Assembly (NCBI GenBank): GCA_932521025.1
Contig: OW051472.1
Span: 3,534,001 to 3,598,000 of the forward strand
Origin: Oscheius onirici
Taxonomy: Eukaryota; Nematoda; Chromadorea; Rhabditida; Rhabditidae
Reading direction: 5' to 3'
DNA: 64,000 bases
How positions within the stretch are numbered: position 1 is the stretch's first letter; each line of letters opens with the position of its first letter. Under the pieces are notes generated by a model. The model worked only from the letters and a program-made list of their open reading frames with translations, was not told where the DNA came from and searched no databases. Below are positions 22,213 to 33,728 of the stretch, one piece after another. The position numbers and the translations under genes are program-made.

Positions 22213-24764
22213 TCAAGCTTCATTGAGTGTCTCTGAAGAAGAGTACATCCGTTGCATATGGTCGATGAGCCGTTGCATTTCTGCTCGACTTTCAGGTCGG
22301 TTTGCTTCCCAGGGACGAAGAGATGAGAGAGAGGCGCTTCGGTGACGGAAGTCTTGCACTATGGCTTCCACTTGTCGATCACGGGTTTCTATGAATATAG
22401 TTTTGTATAATAAATAGAGTTACCTGGTAGGAGAATATAAAGGAAAATTATGCTGACGATACTACCGAAAATGAATGGCAGATAGCTGAATGAGACACCG
22501 ACCATCTGAACAGAATTATTTCACTTTGTGTTTAGAGGAAACTGTAGTCTAGGGTAATTTTCACATAAAGGCTTTACAGATTGCTTTGAGGTTGCTCACA
22601 ATGAACATTCACAGGAACTAGACGTTCGTCTTTGATAAATGCAAGGGAAAGTACATTTTCGTTTGGTGAAACTTGGTTGTTTGCTTGGATTGATAGAATC
22701 TGCCAGTTTCCAGCCAGCTATTTCTTAGGTGCTTCATATGTCTTGTACTCATATGACCTTTACCTTTTCGATAAATTGACCGACTAGTATTTCTTGCTCT
22801 AGAAACAGAAAACCCTCTTACCAGATGCTCCCTCCAGTTAGTTTTCTGAGCTAATCGCGACAAAAATATATGAGCTACGTGTACTCAATTCAATGATTTT
22901 AGTCAGTTCCCATCAATCCTGTACATGTCCTCGGCGAGCTTTCTCATCAGTTTAAAAGTAGCGCTCAAACATATGCAACATTATGCTTTTGTTGATGAGA
23001 AAAAATACAAAAAGCCTGACCTGTTGGAAGGGAAGATAGATGGAAGAAACAATAAAGGCAAATGTCCAAGCGACGAAAACGCTGACAGTAACTGCTGTAC
23101 TTCGAAACTTCTGGTCGAACAATTCACCCGTTATCATCCAAGGAATCGGAGATCCTGTGCCATACACACACATATACATAATCAGAGCGAAAATGGATCC
23201 GTAACTGGCCCAAGTTACGTCCCAATAGTTCTGTAGATAGGTGGAAAGAGTGAGAAGGACGAGAGCTGTTAAACAACTTGAGAGTTGGAAGAGAGAAAGC
23301 GGACGCCGACCAACCTGAATGAGTTATTGCGAGAATATAAGGAAACAGACCTTATCAATTAGATAGGGAGATGTACATGCGAAGAGAAAGTAGACGATTC
23401 CGATGGCTAATGTGCTCCATCTCGCAACTTCTCTAAATATTTGAGAATGAAAACCTGTTTGTGAGAGACTCACGGAGTAAGTTTTGCATTAAGAAACATG
23501 TCCGTTGAATATGCAAAGACAGCCGTACATCCTGTGAATTGTTGGGCTATCATGACTATTATCGACACTTTGAGTAGTACACGTAGTTCTTTGTTTGTAA
23601 ACAGCTCCTTGAAAGTACCGGGACCTGACTAAGAGTGATTGAAAAAGTGAACTGACCGAGACTCACCCTGTCCAATGCGACTTCTCTCATAACTGACGTG
23701 AACATCGATTTGGCTTGTTCCTCATCTTTAATCAGACGATTGACATCATTCATAGCTCCTTCTCTGTCTCCTTTACTCAAAGTGTACTTCGGAGACTCCG
23801 GACAGAATGGAAGAATCAGAACTAGGGCGAGAGCTGGAATTCCGGGGAAAGCATATGCCAGTGGCCAAAGTTCCGGTCCACCCAAAACCTCTGGCAGTCC
23901 AATAAGAAGTGAAAACCAGTCGGAGAAGGCAACAGCTACCTACATTCTATGAATATGCGCATAAAAACTCTCACCTGATGAAGAGTTCCTGCTGGTCCTC
24001 TGTACTTCCCCGGTGTGATTTCCATCAGATACATTGGAACAAGACCCGATGTCAAGCCCATGTTTGCACCGAAAATAAAACGGCCGATAATGAGGAGTTC
24101 GGGAGAATTCATTGACTTTGAGAAGAGTTCGAGCAAGGCGGCAAAAACATTCACGATTCCATTGGCGATCAAGCCATTTCTTCGTCCCAGTCTCTCTCCG
24201 ATTAACCTTGTGAGTGAAGCTCCAACGATGGCTCCGACGGCAATCGAACTAACCATGAAGGACCATATCAGATTGGAAGTGGTCAAGGAAAGGGGAGCTC
24301 CTCTGAAACTTGTATCTTTGAGAAGCATGTAAACAGAACAAAACCGCTCTGTGTAGGTCGTATTGATCCAGTCAGAAATGAGTGTTTGTGAGGGATTCAC
24401 CACTCCATAGCTGTAAAACTGAGCACTGCCACCCAAGATAACAGTTACAACTGAGACAAAATATCTAATACTAGCCTTGTTAGATCAGTAATATCAAAAG
24501 TCACCTTTTGGTGAACATGCGAAGCAGACAAAATGTTCTTGTTTCTCCTTTTCTAGTGCCATACAGGTCGAAGACGCGATAAGCAACCGTATAGATAACG
24601 TGAGAAGACTGCTTGCTCTGCAGCCAGGGAAAAGGATTAATAGTTTGTCTGGACAAGTATGCTAGGGCAAGGATACCCTCTTCATCCCGACAGAACTCTG
24701 GAAAGAGGTTCGAAAGAGGCTCGACCTGCTCTGCGAGAACGAGTGCTTCTGAGAAAGGAGACAC
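22213..24764 (-). CDS. MFS sugar transporter (SLC2/GLUT-like)
   Basis: Twelve-helix sugar porter family protein, expected in a membrane and carrying hexoses or related solutes. Seen in order on the minus strand: first helix VVTVILGGSAQFYSYG, then the RLIGERLGRRNG loop (R-x-G-R-R signature), GRFIFGANMGLTSGLVPMYL and MEITPGKYRG, LPFCPESPKY, and the late helix around GSPIPWMITGELFDQKFRST. The C-terminus has SIIFLYILLPETRDRQVE (PET motif), ending SSETLNEA with the stop at 22213. The upstream exon joins in phase as MFTKS|IRYFVSVV; the start may be that ATG at 24518 or the longer frame from 24764. Introns are about 35-60 bp. Head-to-head with the DP gene. Substrate not predictable. Confidence 0.82.
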
Positions 24765-25403
24765 ATAAGTAGGGGTTATGGTGTCTTGTTGTCAGTTTCT
24801 GATGACCCTCATGGAATGAGTCTCAAAGCAATCAGTTGTCGTTCAAATGTGACCTGTTTTAACTTTTATTGTGTTAGAAGGGGTTTAATCAGCAGGCTAT
24901 ACTTTTGACCGGATTGTTATAATTCAGTATTCAGCTCACCGCTGCTTACAAAAGCAAGCGGGATGTACAAAACCTTGATTGCAAAGCAGATTGAACGTAA
25001 CGTTTTTCTGCAACCCTCAAAAATCACGTACGCAATTTTACGTGAATGAAAGTACGCGACAAGCCACATGTGCATTCATTTTTTTTGGTTCTACATGTTC
25101 GCGTAGAGAAACTTTTTTTTTTTTTTTTTTTTTTGAAAAAATTGCTCACTTTCATTTCTATCTTTCGAGCGTAACCTTGCTCTATCGCAAAAACTTTGGG
25201 CGCGTTCAAGGAGGCTTGAACCGATCGAACCGTTTTCTTGTTCAGGAAGTGGTTTGAAAGGTTTTCATTCCAATAAACATCAAGTCGGTCAGGGAAACTC
25301 GTAAAAATTGGAAAATTGGACGTGCCAAACCGAAAGAAGTACGAAACGTCGCTCTTTCCTTACCACTTCACTAAATTGATTTTAAAATATCCAGGTAACC
25401 AAA
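24765..25403. promoter_or_regulatory. Divergent intergenic region between the sugar transporter and DP
   Basis: The 640 bp shared by two divergent genes. It holds a run of about 24 T at roughly 25110-25133 and no coding region that I recognise. Presumed to contain both promoters; no specific sites were identified. Confidence 0.45.
25391..25403 (+). promoter_or_regulatory. Probable trans-splice acceptor of the DP gene
   Basis: AAATATCCAG|GTAACCAAA precedes the ATG by nine bases with no upstream donor needed. This fits spliced-leader addition just before the start codon, as is common in nematodes. Confidence 0.5.
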
Positions 25404-27064
25404 ATGGAAGGAACCAAAACGTATACTGTTCGATCAGTCACTTCAGGAGCTCCATATCTCACAGAGAATAGACCGGCACGAAGTTTTGTTGCTCAGGTAA
25501 TCTTTATCGATTCATTCAAACATATGTTTCTTCAGGTTCGAAGACCCGTATTTGTGCAGAATCAAAGCCGTCAACAGCAGCCTGTTCACCGTGTTATTGT
25601 GCCTCCCATTCCTCCAGTTAATCAACATCCACAGCAGGCTCTGAGACGCTTTGTTAGGTACTTTATTCATGTATTTTTGTTGTAGTTTTTTTTTTCAGTT
25701 CTCCTACCATCAATTCGCAGCTGCGTTATGATCTGGATTTTGCCGATGCCAAGCGATGTGCTGACAAGTCTAAAGGGCTTCGTCATTTTTCAACAAAAGT
25801 CTGTGAAAAGGTCAAGGAGAAGGGACGCACAAACTACAACGAAGTGGCCGATGAACTCGTACACGAATACTTTGACTCCAATTCCACTATTCAAGTCAAT
25901 GATGTGAGAGATATTTTGATAGTCTGTTACATCAGTTTGGTTTAGGAAAAGCATCAATACGACATGAAAAACATTCGCAGAAGGGTCTACGATGCCTTGA
26001 ACGTTCTCTTGGCCATGAATATTATTCAGAAAAACAAAAAGGTGGGAAGGATCTTCGATAATTCAGACTTATAATTTTAGGACATCATCTGGGTCGGTTT
26101 GCCCACTTCTACTGCACAAGAATTCAAGCGGCTCGCTGAGGAAAAGGAGAAGCGTGAGGAAAGAATGCGTGAGAAGGCCGAGAATCTTCAAGAGCTGGTC
26201 ATCCAGTTGGTCGCCTACAAGTCTCTTGTCGAGAAGAACAGGGAACGCGAGAGACAAGAAGGTCGTCCAAGCGACAATTCCGTCCTTTACTTGCCTTACG
26301 TAATCATCAACACCGAGAAGAGGTCAGTGTTCTTTCTAATTTATCACCCTATTTTTGCAGAGCCATGGTTGATTGCCAAGTAGCCAATGACAAGTCGGAG
26401 TTTCTGTTTAATTTCGACCAGCCGTTTGAGATTCACGACGACGTGGAAGTGTTGAAACGACTTGGCTTGGCTCATGGATTGGAGCGTGGAGAGATGTCAC
26501 AGGAGGTCACGGACAACATAAAGAAGAATCTTCCACCGTCTCTCAGAGATTTTGTCGATCAAATCATGAAGGGTAGGTATTTTCAAATATCGTTGGACAA
26601 TATTCATCTTTCAGGTCAAATTGAAATCCTGCGCGACCAGGAAAAGCAAGTCCATCACAATGTGCAGACCGATACGAAGCCGCCGCCTCTCATTGGTACA
26701 ACCACAGCTCGTGCTCCAGTTGTGATCGCTCGTACTGTTCCAGGCAGCAAATATCAGCTTGTGAAGCCGACGAATGGACACGAATCGAGAACTAACATAG
26801 GAATTGCAGTAAGTTTTTTTTTTCAATGCAAACCTTCTATCACAATTAGCAACAGTCCAGTAGTCGAGTGCAGAATGTTCAGCCAGCTTCTGCGAATCTT
26901 CAGAGCAGAGCTTCTCTTCCACAATACGACGTCGTTGACCAGGTATTCCCTCTCATTTTGTTTTTGCCTAATTTTTGGTTTTCCAGACAGAAGACTACGA
27001 AATGAACGACTTCTACGAAGAAGTCTACGAAGATTTATCTGCTGGAGAGACTGAGAATTTGTAA
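25404..27064 (+). CDS. dpl-1: DP transcription factor (E2F dimerisation partner)
   Basis: Nine exons join in phase into 444 residues: 25404-25496, 25536-25657, 25699-25903, 25946-26041, 26081-26322, 26361-26572, 26615-26808, 26850-26942, 26987-27064. DP proteins pair with E2F to bind promoters of cell-cycle genes. The winged-helix DNA-binding region reads [20 protein letters not shown] and then the DP hallmark [20 protein letters not shown]. The coiled-coil/marked-box region follows ([40 protein letters not shown]), closely matching TFDP1/2. The C-terminus is acidic ([16 protein letters not shown]). Human TFDP1 is of similar length. A broken copy of exon 8 lies at about 28835-29150. Confidence 0.95.
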
Positions 27065-28830
27065 AGTATTCATCTTGTCTAATGAAGCGATTTTATTCTT
27101 TTCAACCTCGCTACCAAAACAGCACCAAAAATGGATTCCCGTATTCTTCTTCCGCAGCACCTGGCTCCAGCTCTTTTTCTCTTCTGACACGGCCAAGACC
27201 TGGCTTCCCTTCCACGTCGAGTCGATGTCGCTCTTCTTTGCCACAGGCTGGATGTGCTGGTCTTGTCCGTCTCTCCTGCCTTCCGATCCTTTGGGTGTTT
27301 GAAGCTTTACCGAGGAATCTCGATCTTGGTGCCCTCTTCTTCCTTTTTTCTGGACCGGTTCGGCCACCGCTTTCTCCTCTACTTCTCGCCCGGAGCATCC
27401 CTGGAAGATATGAAAGTTAGAAGAGTACTCAGTGAAGTAGGTAGTATCAGGAAGTTCAGCTCTGTTTCTACTTTGTTGCTACAGTACCATGAGAATCTGA
27501 GGTGTGCGAAACCTATACCAAAAGAAAGAGAAGAGTTTGAGAGTCAGGATAGGAAAAAAGACTGTCGGAGTTGAAGGTATACCTTATGAGAACAGGTTCG
27601 TTGGAGAATGAATCTGCACCTGTTTATGAAAACAGAATTTTCTAGTGCAATCAGTGGGAGGGGAATAGCTGTCCAGTTTCAGAACTATGAGAACAGGTGT
27701 GATTGCGCAGTTAGAATTAGAATTACAGGGAACAGAGTGAAACGACGAAACTAACACTGGTTATAGTTTCGATTGAGGATGCATGTGGGCTTTTTAGAGG
27801 AGAAGTTAGCCAAACCGAATGGAATAATTGGTCGCACTAGTCGTAGAGAGAAGAAAAATTTGGGTTTGGGAACTAACCTCGCTTATATCAGTGAGGAAAC
27901 ATTGGCCATGAGCTAATTTTAATTTCGCGGACCTGTTTGCGTCAAAATCAGTACTGAAAATGGGCGCCCCTGAAGATGTTCGAAAAGAACACCGTAGAAG
28001 TCGGTGCCTCTTGTATATGGCAAATCCATCTTCTAGGGCAGTGTTACATAATATGAGAACAAAGCATTGCCAAAATTTGAGCCAGTTTCCTTGTAATCCC
28101 AGAGAGTTAGGAGCGATTTACCGACTCCCTTCCGTGCACCAGTACAAAATAGACTTTTCGGATGAGCTCCAATTCGAGGATATTTTGTCTTCCAGTTGTG
28201 CACACCCAATCAGAGGCACTTTCTGAGCTTTCAGTTTATATATTGGCCAATTCTATCCATTTCTGTCCATTGTAGCGGACAATTTCAGAGGTGAACCTAT
28301 AATTATGAAAAGGCACAAAAATAGGGAAACTACTGGAAAATGTTCAATGGACTACTGAATTCTTTGAAAATATGGCTACTGAGGTTTTTAAACACGCCAA
28401 ATCGATCGGAAAACATATCAGAAAGTTTTGACAAATGCGCGCCGCGCTAGGTCAAAAAACTGGGGTGAACCTATATTTATGAAAAGCAGTGTAGCTAGTG
28501 ACTAAACTATCAAGCAAGTACTATATTTTGCATCTGGATAGCCTATCTAATTAATTTTGAATAACTAATTTATGTGACTTTGCTGCGATTAGTAAATAGT
28601 GGAGAAAGTGTTGCATGTATCATCAAAGAACCGAATTTTCTTGTAGTCTTGTCGCTTTTTTATTTCAGAAACACTTGAATATGAGTTCGTAAACAGAGTG
28701 TTATGTACTCGTAGTTGACCCTTCTGTCAGCAGGAGATCTAGTTTAGTCATGCACAGAGATTGCCTCCTTGAAGGTAGAACAACCAAGAGAGGCTCACTA
28801 ATAGCATGCCTCCAAAATACGCATGCCATA
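27065..28830. other. DP 3' flank and gene-poor stretch
   Basis: Open frames on both strands at 27.1-27.5 kb overlap each other in the 3' flank and look like low-complexity coincidence. Further on, GGTGAACCTATAATTATGAA recurs in similar form at about 28290 and 28465. No gene, RNA or element boundary recognised. Confidence 0.4.
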
Positions 28831-28834
28831 GCCT

Positions 28835-29150
28835 GCTGGTTTCAATACAATACTCCTATCTCGCAAAAAGCAACTGTCCAGTAGTCGAGTGCAGTATGTC
28901 CAGCAGGGTTGGGCAATAGTTTTGTCTGCAAAGTGCGTAACTCGTTTTAAAAATAGAAAACGATTTTTTTTCCAATCCGATTTTGTTTCATAAATCGTAA
29001 CACTCGATGAAGAACCTAGGGTCACAAAAAATTCAGAAAATTCCAGCAGAGCTCGGAGAAAAACGCTACTATCGGTTTACTATCGATATCTACGTCGATA
29101 TACCCAACCCTGATGTCCAGCCTGCTTCTGCGAATCTTCATCTGCTCAAA
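28835..29150 (+). pseudogene. Partial duplicate of DP intron 7/exon 8, split by a MITE
   Basis: CTGTCCAGTAGTCGAGTGCA before the MITE and CCTGCTTCTGCGAATCTTCA after it together reproduce the exon 8 sequence at about 26850-26900 with a few changes. The preceding bases resemble the end of intron 7. The rest of the DP gene is not repeated here. Confidence 0.75.
28904..29112. mobile_element. hAT-type MITE, 209 bp, intact target duplication
   Basis: Starts CAGGGTTGGGCAATAG and ends TACCCAACCCTG, flanked by ATGTCCAG on both sides (28896-28903 and 29113-29120). Shares terminal bases with the GTTCG family but has an unrelated interior. The small frame at 29007-29285 spans its end and is not a gene. 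Confidence 0.88.
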
Positions 29151-29680
29151 CAGCTGAAAACTGAATTTTCGCCTTTGCTGGAATTCCATTGGAATTGTTT
29201 TCTCGGTAATTTCTGCAATTTTACGCCCATTTTTGTTTTTCGAACAACAAAAGAAGCAACAATATTCAAGATCAATGACATATAAATTTGTAAATCACAG
29301 AAAAATCCCACGAATTTCGAGAAACAATATTTTCGCCAGGTTTGCTCTGCTATCACCGAACAAAAAGTTCATACCCTTCAGGGGTTGAAGTAGACTCTGT
29401 ATAAAAATTTGTAAAGAGTTCTTGAACTATTGATCTTGATTCAATGAAATTCTTTTTCAATTCGCTACTAATACATCACAAAGCCCCAAAAATTAAGTGA
29501 AGACAGATGCTTACAACAAGATCGGATTAGCTTTTTATTTGTAAACAAGATCCCGAGTATATACGAAGAGAGAAGGCGTATCCTTCGAGCTGTCTATTGC
29601 TCCGTCTTGTCGCCTCTACGTTGTCCCAAATCTTGGACTTTTTCTGTTCCGCTCGGTCTTCGATCCTCACATGCGCTCTT

Positions 29681-30717
29681 TCACTTTGACTGTGTCGTGT
29701 TGTCGGGACCACTTTCCTCCCTTTCTTGGAGCTGTACGTTGTCATGACTGAAAAATTAGATTGTCACTATCGGCCATTAATTGTCACAGCGTTTTTCGTA
29801 TCAACAGTTATAGTTCTGCTTTTGGGTTTTTAGAGCGGAGTTTTAACAGTAAAAGCTCAAGAGGGGACACATACATAAAGGACAATTTTGTGATAACGTT
29901 AACTGACCTAATTCCTCCGACCTTTGTAAACGAGACTGTCTTCTTCTGCGGATCGACGTTGAGCTGATAGGGAAGAGAGTCCTCGTCACCGAGCTCCGAG
30001 CGTATCACGATAGATCTCTTGATCCAGACGATCAATGCGATTTCAAAGGCATTGGAGATGGGGTACTCAATGGCGACGTTTTTTCGCAACAACACGGTCG
30101 CGTGTGAACTGCAGCATGTCGGACGAAGGCGTGATCATTTGACCGTAGATGACTTTGCCAGGAGGGCCCTTCAGGCTAAGCTCGTATCCTCCAGCGCCTT
30201 CGACCTTCTTGTGCCCTGAACCGACTCGAATTCTTTCTTCTTCACGACAATACATGCTCCTTCTACCACTTCGATCCCATCACCCTTTCGCCTGACACTA
30301 AAAGAGTCTTAGTTGTTCTTATATATAGGAAAGCACTCACTTGTGAAATTTGGAGAGACACATATCAATCTGGTCACGCTGCAGATGAATGGTAAATCCC
30401 TTGGTTTGGACTACATTTCCCTTGCACTGGTTACCATTGACTTTGAAAGGCACTTTTTTCCATGGCATTGGAGACGAGGTATCTCGCCTGTCCGTATAGG
30501 TCTTCGACAACGCTCGGCTCCGGGAACGAATCAGTGTCGATGAACTGGATGCTGTTGAGACGGGCAGCGAGAGGATCGTCGGTAGTTGGCATAGATTCAG
30601 TGAAGTAGTGCTTTATGACATGCTTAAGAGCCATGAATCCTACAAGCTGTATTGTCATTGAAGATAGTAATCCTACCGTCGGCCTGAGCCCCTACAGCGA
30701 ATGTAGCAGGACAGAGC
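29681..30717 (-). CDS. Unrecognised gene, reading frame apparently broken by one-base changes
   Basis: On the minus strand a hydrophobic start (LLCPATFAVGAQADG) joins in phase over a 35-bp intron to FMALKHVIKHYFTE. The coding then continues as KVNGNQCKGNVVQTKGFTIH, VRRKGDGIEVVEGACIVVKK, YELSLKGPPGKVIYGQMI and AIEYPISNAFEIALIVWIKR. It ends over a proper intron in SHDNVQLQEREESGP with a TGA at 29681-29683. Three frame changes are needed, at about 30449 (TTT), 30238 (AAGAAAGAA) and 30078 (AAAAAA). Either these are homopolymer errors in the sequence or this is a young pseudogene. A possible N-terminal signal peptide; no known domain recognised. Confidence 0.5.
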
Positions 30718-30926
30718 AGAACGCGTTCGGAACAAGTGAATCTTTTCTTATAAGAATTTTTTTTTCGTAACGTTTAATTGAACGAATTTTGAAAAAAAAG
30801 GAATACTGAAAACACTAATCTCCGGTTCTAAGCGAATAGACGGCAACATTGCTCGAGAACTAACTTCCAAATCTTGAGGAGATTTAGGCCGTAGATAAAT
30901 ATTTGTAGTCTTTATTATTTTAGAGA

Positions 30927-32252
30927 TCAAAAATTTCGAGGCCAAGCTGGTCGCATCGCATCATCTTCTTCTGAATTTTCTAATCCAAAGCCGTCGACCA
31001 ATCCCATGACTTTTCGTTTCGGAGCTGTTACTTCGTGACATCTGTCCGGATACGAGGCGGAATTTTCCACAATCTTCCTAAAAAGGTTTATTCAAGGCAA
31101 AAAAAAACAAGATTCTCACCTGCAAAATGACATGTTGCGAAGAATATTTTGAAGAGTCAGTTGCTTATCTAGCAGAGCAATGTCGGAATGAAATGGACCA
31201 ACTGACTGTCTGGAAATAGAAATATATTTTTCCAACTATCCACAACACAAAAGTAACCTCGACAAACAAAGAGCAAAACACACCTCTGTAGTCGAACACA
31301 ACAAGCCGTCGATCCCAAACTGACTCCTAATTCATGTGCGAAATATCTGAACAGAACCATTTTGAAACTGAAAATAGGAAAGTCACCTTAATAATCGATC
31401 ACTTTCACCGCACGTTTTAACATGTAGAGCAAAATAAGGCAAATTGAATGAGACTAGGTCGATGGAGTACAGGATGGGAACACCGGGAATTTGTGCACGT
31501 GGAATGCCCTTCCTAGCTAGTTCGAATGCTTGTTGACTCTGAAAACAGTGTTGAAACGGAATAAAAAGAGACTACCTGCATGTCAATGTTAGCCGATTCA
31601 AAGGCAGTACGTCTAAATTGTGACTGAATTCTCGACAACATTTTGGCCATCTGGTATTTGGTAATATGATCTGAAAATGTCTTTACTCAAGGCTGAAAAA
31701 GGTAAACCATAGTCTGTTCGTAACGTGACTCTTCCTTTTATCTCGTGCTGGAGCGTTTCTCGCCCAAACATTCCTTCGAGCCTATAGTGATTGAGCCACG
31801 ACTTGGACATCAGTCCGGGCAACTCATCGCAATAGTTATTGACTCCAAATACTGAAAACTCGGTGATTAACAGAAAAAAAAGAAACTGACAGCATACGCC
31901 TGACGTACAAGGTTCCAAGGAATGCATCTCCTCCAGTCGTAAATCGCCAGCAAGAACTTCGCCACCAACAACCAGTGGATGACGAGTGTAGTCTATCTGT
32001 TCTCGTTCTCCGACTACAACAAGAGTTCCAGTTTGAGGATGCTCTTCGACAATGGGCATTTTGATTAGTGGCAGCTGCCGATACGTAGTCTGAAAACTAC
32101 CAATGGAAAAGAATAAGCAACTGGCTTACAGCCTCATCATTTCCACATATCTTTCGAAGAATCAAGCGCTTTAGACCAGACATTGAAAGCTCACTAGGCT
32201 TGTAGACGCAAAGAGGACCATCTAGAGCAGCAAGAAGTTTTTTGTGATGCAT
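30927..32252 (-). CDS. TRUB2-like RNA pseudouridine synthase
   Basis: TruB-family enzyme; TRUB2 in animals acts on mitochondrial RNAs. Chosen start MHHKKLLAALDGPLCVYKPS follows a CTTGATCAG acceptor by one base. KPS matches the KP motif of the family. Later parts align in order with human TRUB2: PIVEEHPQTGTLVVVG, HPLVVGGEV, SWLNHYRLEGMFGRET, DHITKYQMAKMLSRIQSQFR, SANIDMQSQQAFELARKGI, VPILYSIDLVSF and RYFAHELGVSLGSTACCVRL. The catalytic-aspartate motif is less clear: the expected GxxLDxxASGVL region reads around EPCTSGVFGVN, with no obvious aspartate in that spot. Stop at 30927. It lies 108 bp after the RPS4 stop on the same strand, a typical nematode operon spacing. Confidence 0.8.
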
Positions 32253-32360
32253 TCTGATCAAGAAAAGAAGTGACCTAGCAATAATAAATGTATGCACTGG
32301 AAACGACATTTGGAAAATCTACAGATCGGAATAACAAGATTTTATTGTAACAACAACAAT
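32253..32360 (-). promoter_or_regulatory. Operon-like intercistronic region between RPS4 and TRUB2
   Basis: On the minus strand, just after the RPS4 stop, an AATAAA lies at about 32341-32346. It is followed by a TCTTTTCTTGATCAG acceptor ending at 32254, one base before the TRUB2 start. The 108-base spacing with poly(A) signal then acceptor is the arrangement of nematode operons resolved by SL2-type trans-splicing. Inferred from layout only. Confidence 0.6.
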
Positions 32361-33380
32361 TTAGTGCTTTTTCTGAGCAAGACGTCTGTCACGCTCTTCA
32401 GCGATGGAGAGACGAATACCCTTGCCGGCAGGGAGGGAAACAAGCGATTCATTTCCTTTTCCGACGACGAAAACGTTCGATACACTGAAAAATGTTGTTG
32501 AATTATAGTGGATTACTTCAAAAATGTTCGGATGAATTGCTTCTTTTTTACTTCGAAATTTCAAAAAAAAAAACCTACCTGGGCCGGCTGTTATGGCTTT
32601 AGCCCCCCGACCTTCTCTCTCCTTGCCATAAAACTTACCGGGTGGCAAAGGAGTGTCCAGCAGAATCCTTGATATGGATGATATCGAAAGATCCGGGCAA
32701 TCGTTCTCTGTGTCCGATGACTCCAATACGTCCCACGTTACGACCTCCAGTGACCATGGCGATATTTCCGGGCTCGAACTTGACAAAGTCGGTCATCTTA
32801 CTGGTTTTCAAGTCGAGAACAAGGGTGTCGTTGACCTACAGCACCAGATTAATAAGGAAAAATAATGAGAAACTACCTTGACATGGGGATCGGGGTAGCG
32901 AATAGTGCGTCCATCTGTGGTGGTGAGGTAGGGAATGCCCTTGACAGCGGTGTGGAGAGCACGAACCTTGCAGAGCTTGAACTGTCCCTCAGCAGCGGTG
33001 ATGCGGTGAGTGGTGAAACGTCCCTTGGCATCGTAGAGCAGACGGAAGGTTTCGTTGGTCCTCTCAATGGAGATGACGTCTAAAAAGTGCGAACATGATG
33101 GAAACTAAGACTACTTACCCATGAATCCAGCTGGGAACTTGTGGTCGGTACGGACCTTGTTGTCAACTCGAATGATACGCTGCTTCAGGATCTGCTTGAC
33201 TTCAGTGTAGTTGAGAGCGTACTTCAGACGGTTGCGGAGGAAGAGGTTCAGGGGAAGACACTCGCGAAGCTTGTGAGGTCCAGAACGAGGACGGACAGCG
33301 AATACTCCTCCGAGCTTGTCCAGCATCCAGTGGTGGGGTGCGGCAAGGCGCTTCAAATGCTTCTTTGGTCCACGAACCAT
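32361..33380 (-). CDS. rps-4: 40S ribosomal protein S4 (eS4)
   Basis: Four exons (33119-33380, 32877-33079, 32639-32835, 32361-32484) join in phase to 261 residues, against 263 in human. Starts [20 protein letters not shown]. The S4-type RNA-binding region contains [19 protein letters not shown], then [19 protein letters not shown], the KOW-like region [18 protein letters not shown], and the C-terminus [21 protein letters not shown] structural protein of the small ribosomal subunit. First gene of a probable two-gene operon with TRUB2, and divergent from RPB12 with 348 bp between the start codons. Confidence 0.97.
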
Positions 33381-33728
33381 TTTTTATAGAGTACCCTAAG
33401 CTGAAAACTTGCATTTTGCTGAGAAATGAAGAGAAGGATTAAATAGGTAGAATTTTAAGATTTGCACTAGAAGATCACGAACAAACACCAACGTTTTAGA
33501 AAGTTTAGATTACAAGCAAGCAAAGAAGAAGCAGCAAAATGAAAATTTTAGGCCAAGAGAGTTTTCTCCAGGCTCAAGACAGATTCGTTGCGGAACCCTT
33601 GCTGCACAGTCCTTGAAAGCAGTCCTTTAACATTCGAACGAAATTTGAATTCTCTCGAATCTCCCTTTATATTTTTTTCTTCTTTTTATTGCTGTGTTTC
33701 TTCGAGTAAAAACAGTCCGCTTATAGAA
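33381..33728. promoter_or_regulatory. Divergent promoter region of RPS4 and RPB12
   Basis: 348 bp between the two start codons. Pyrimidine-rich tracts (TTTTTTTCTTCTTTTTATTG) lie on the RPB12 side. No TATA box or other site was assigned. Confidence 0.5.

Noticed and set aside
27082-27420. 112-residue plus frame overlapping a 95- and a 110-residue minus frame just after DP
   Set aside because: Three overlapping frames in a GC-rich 3' flank, none with a domain or splice context.
32485-32638. A snoRNA in the third RPS4 intron
   Set aside because: No C/D or H/ACA boxes at proper spacing could be identified.
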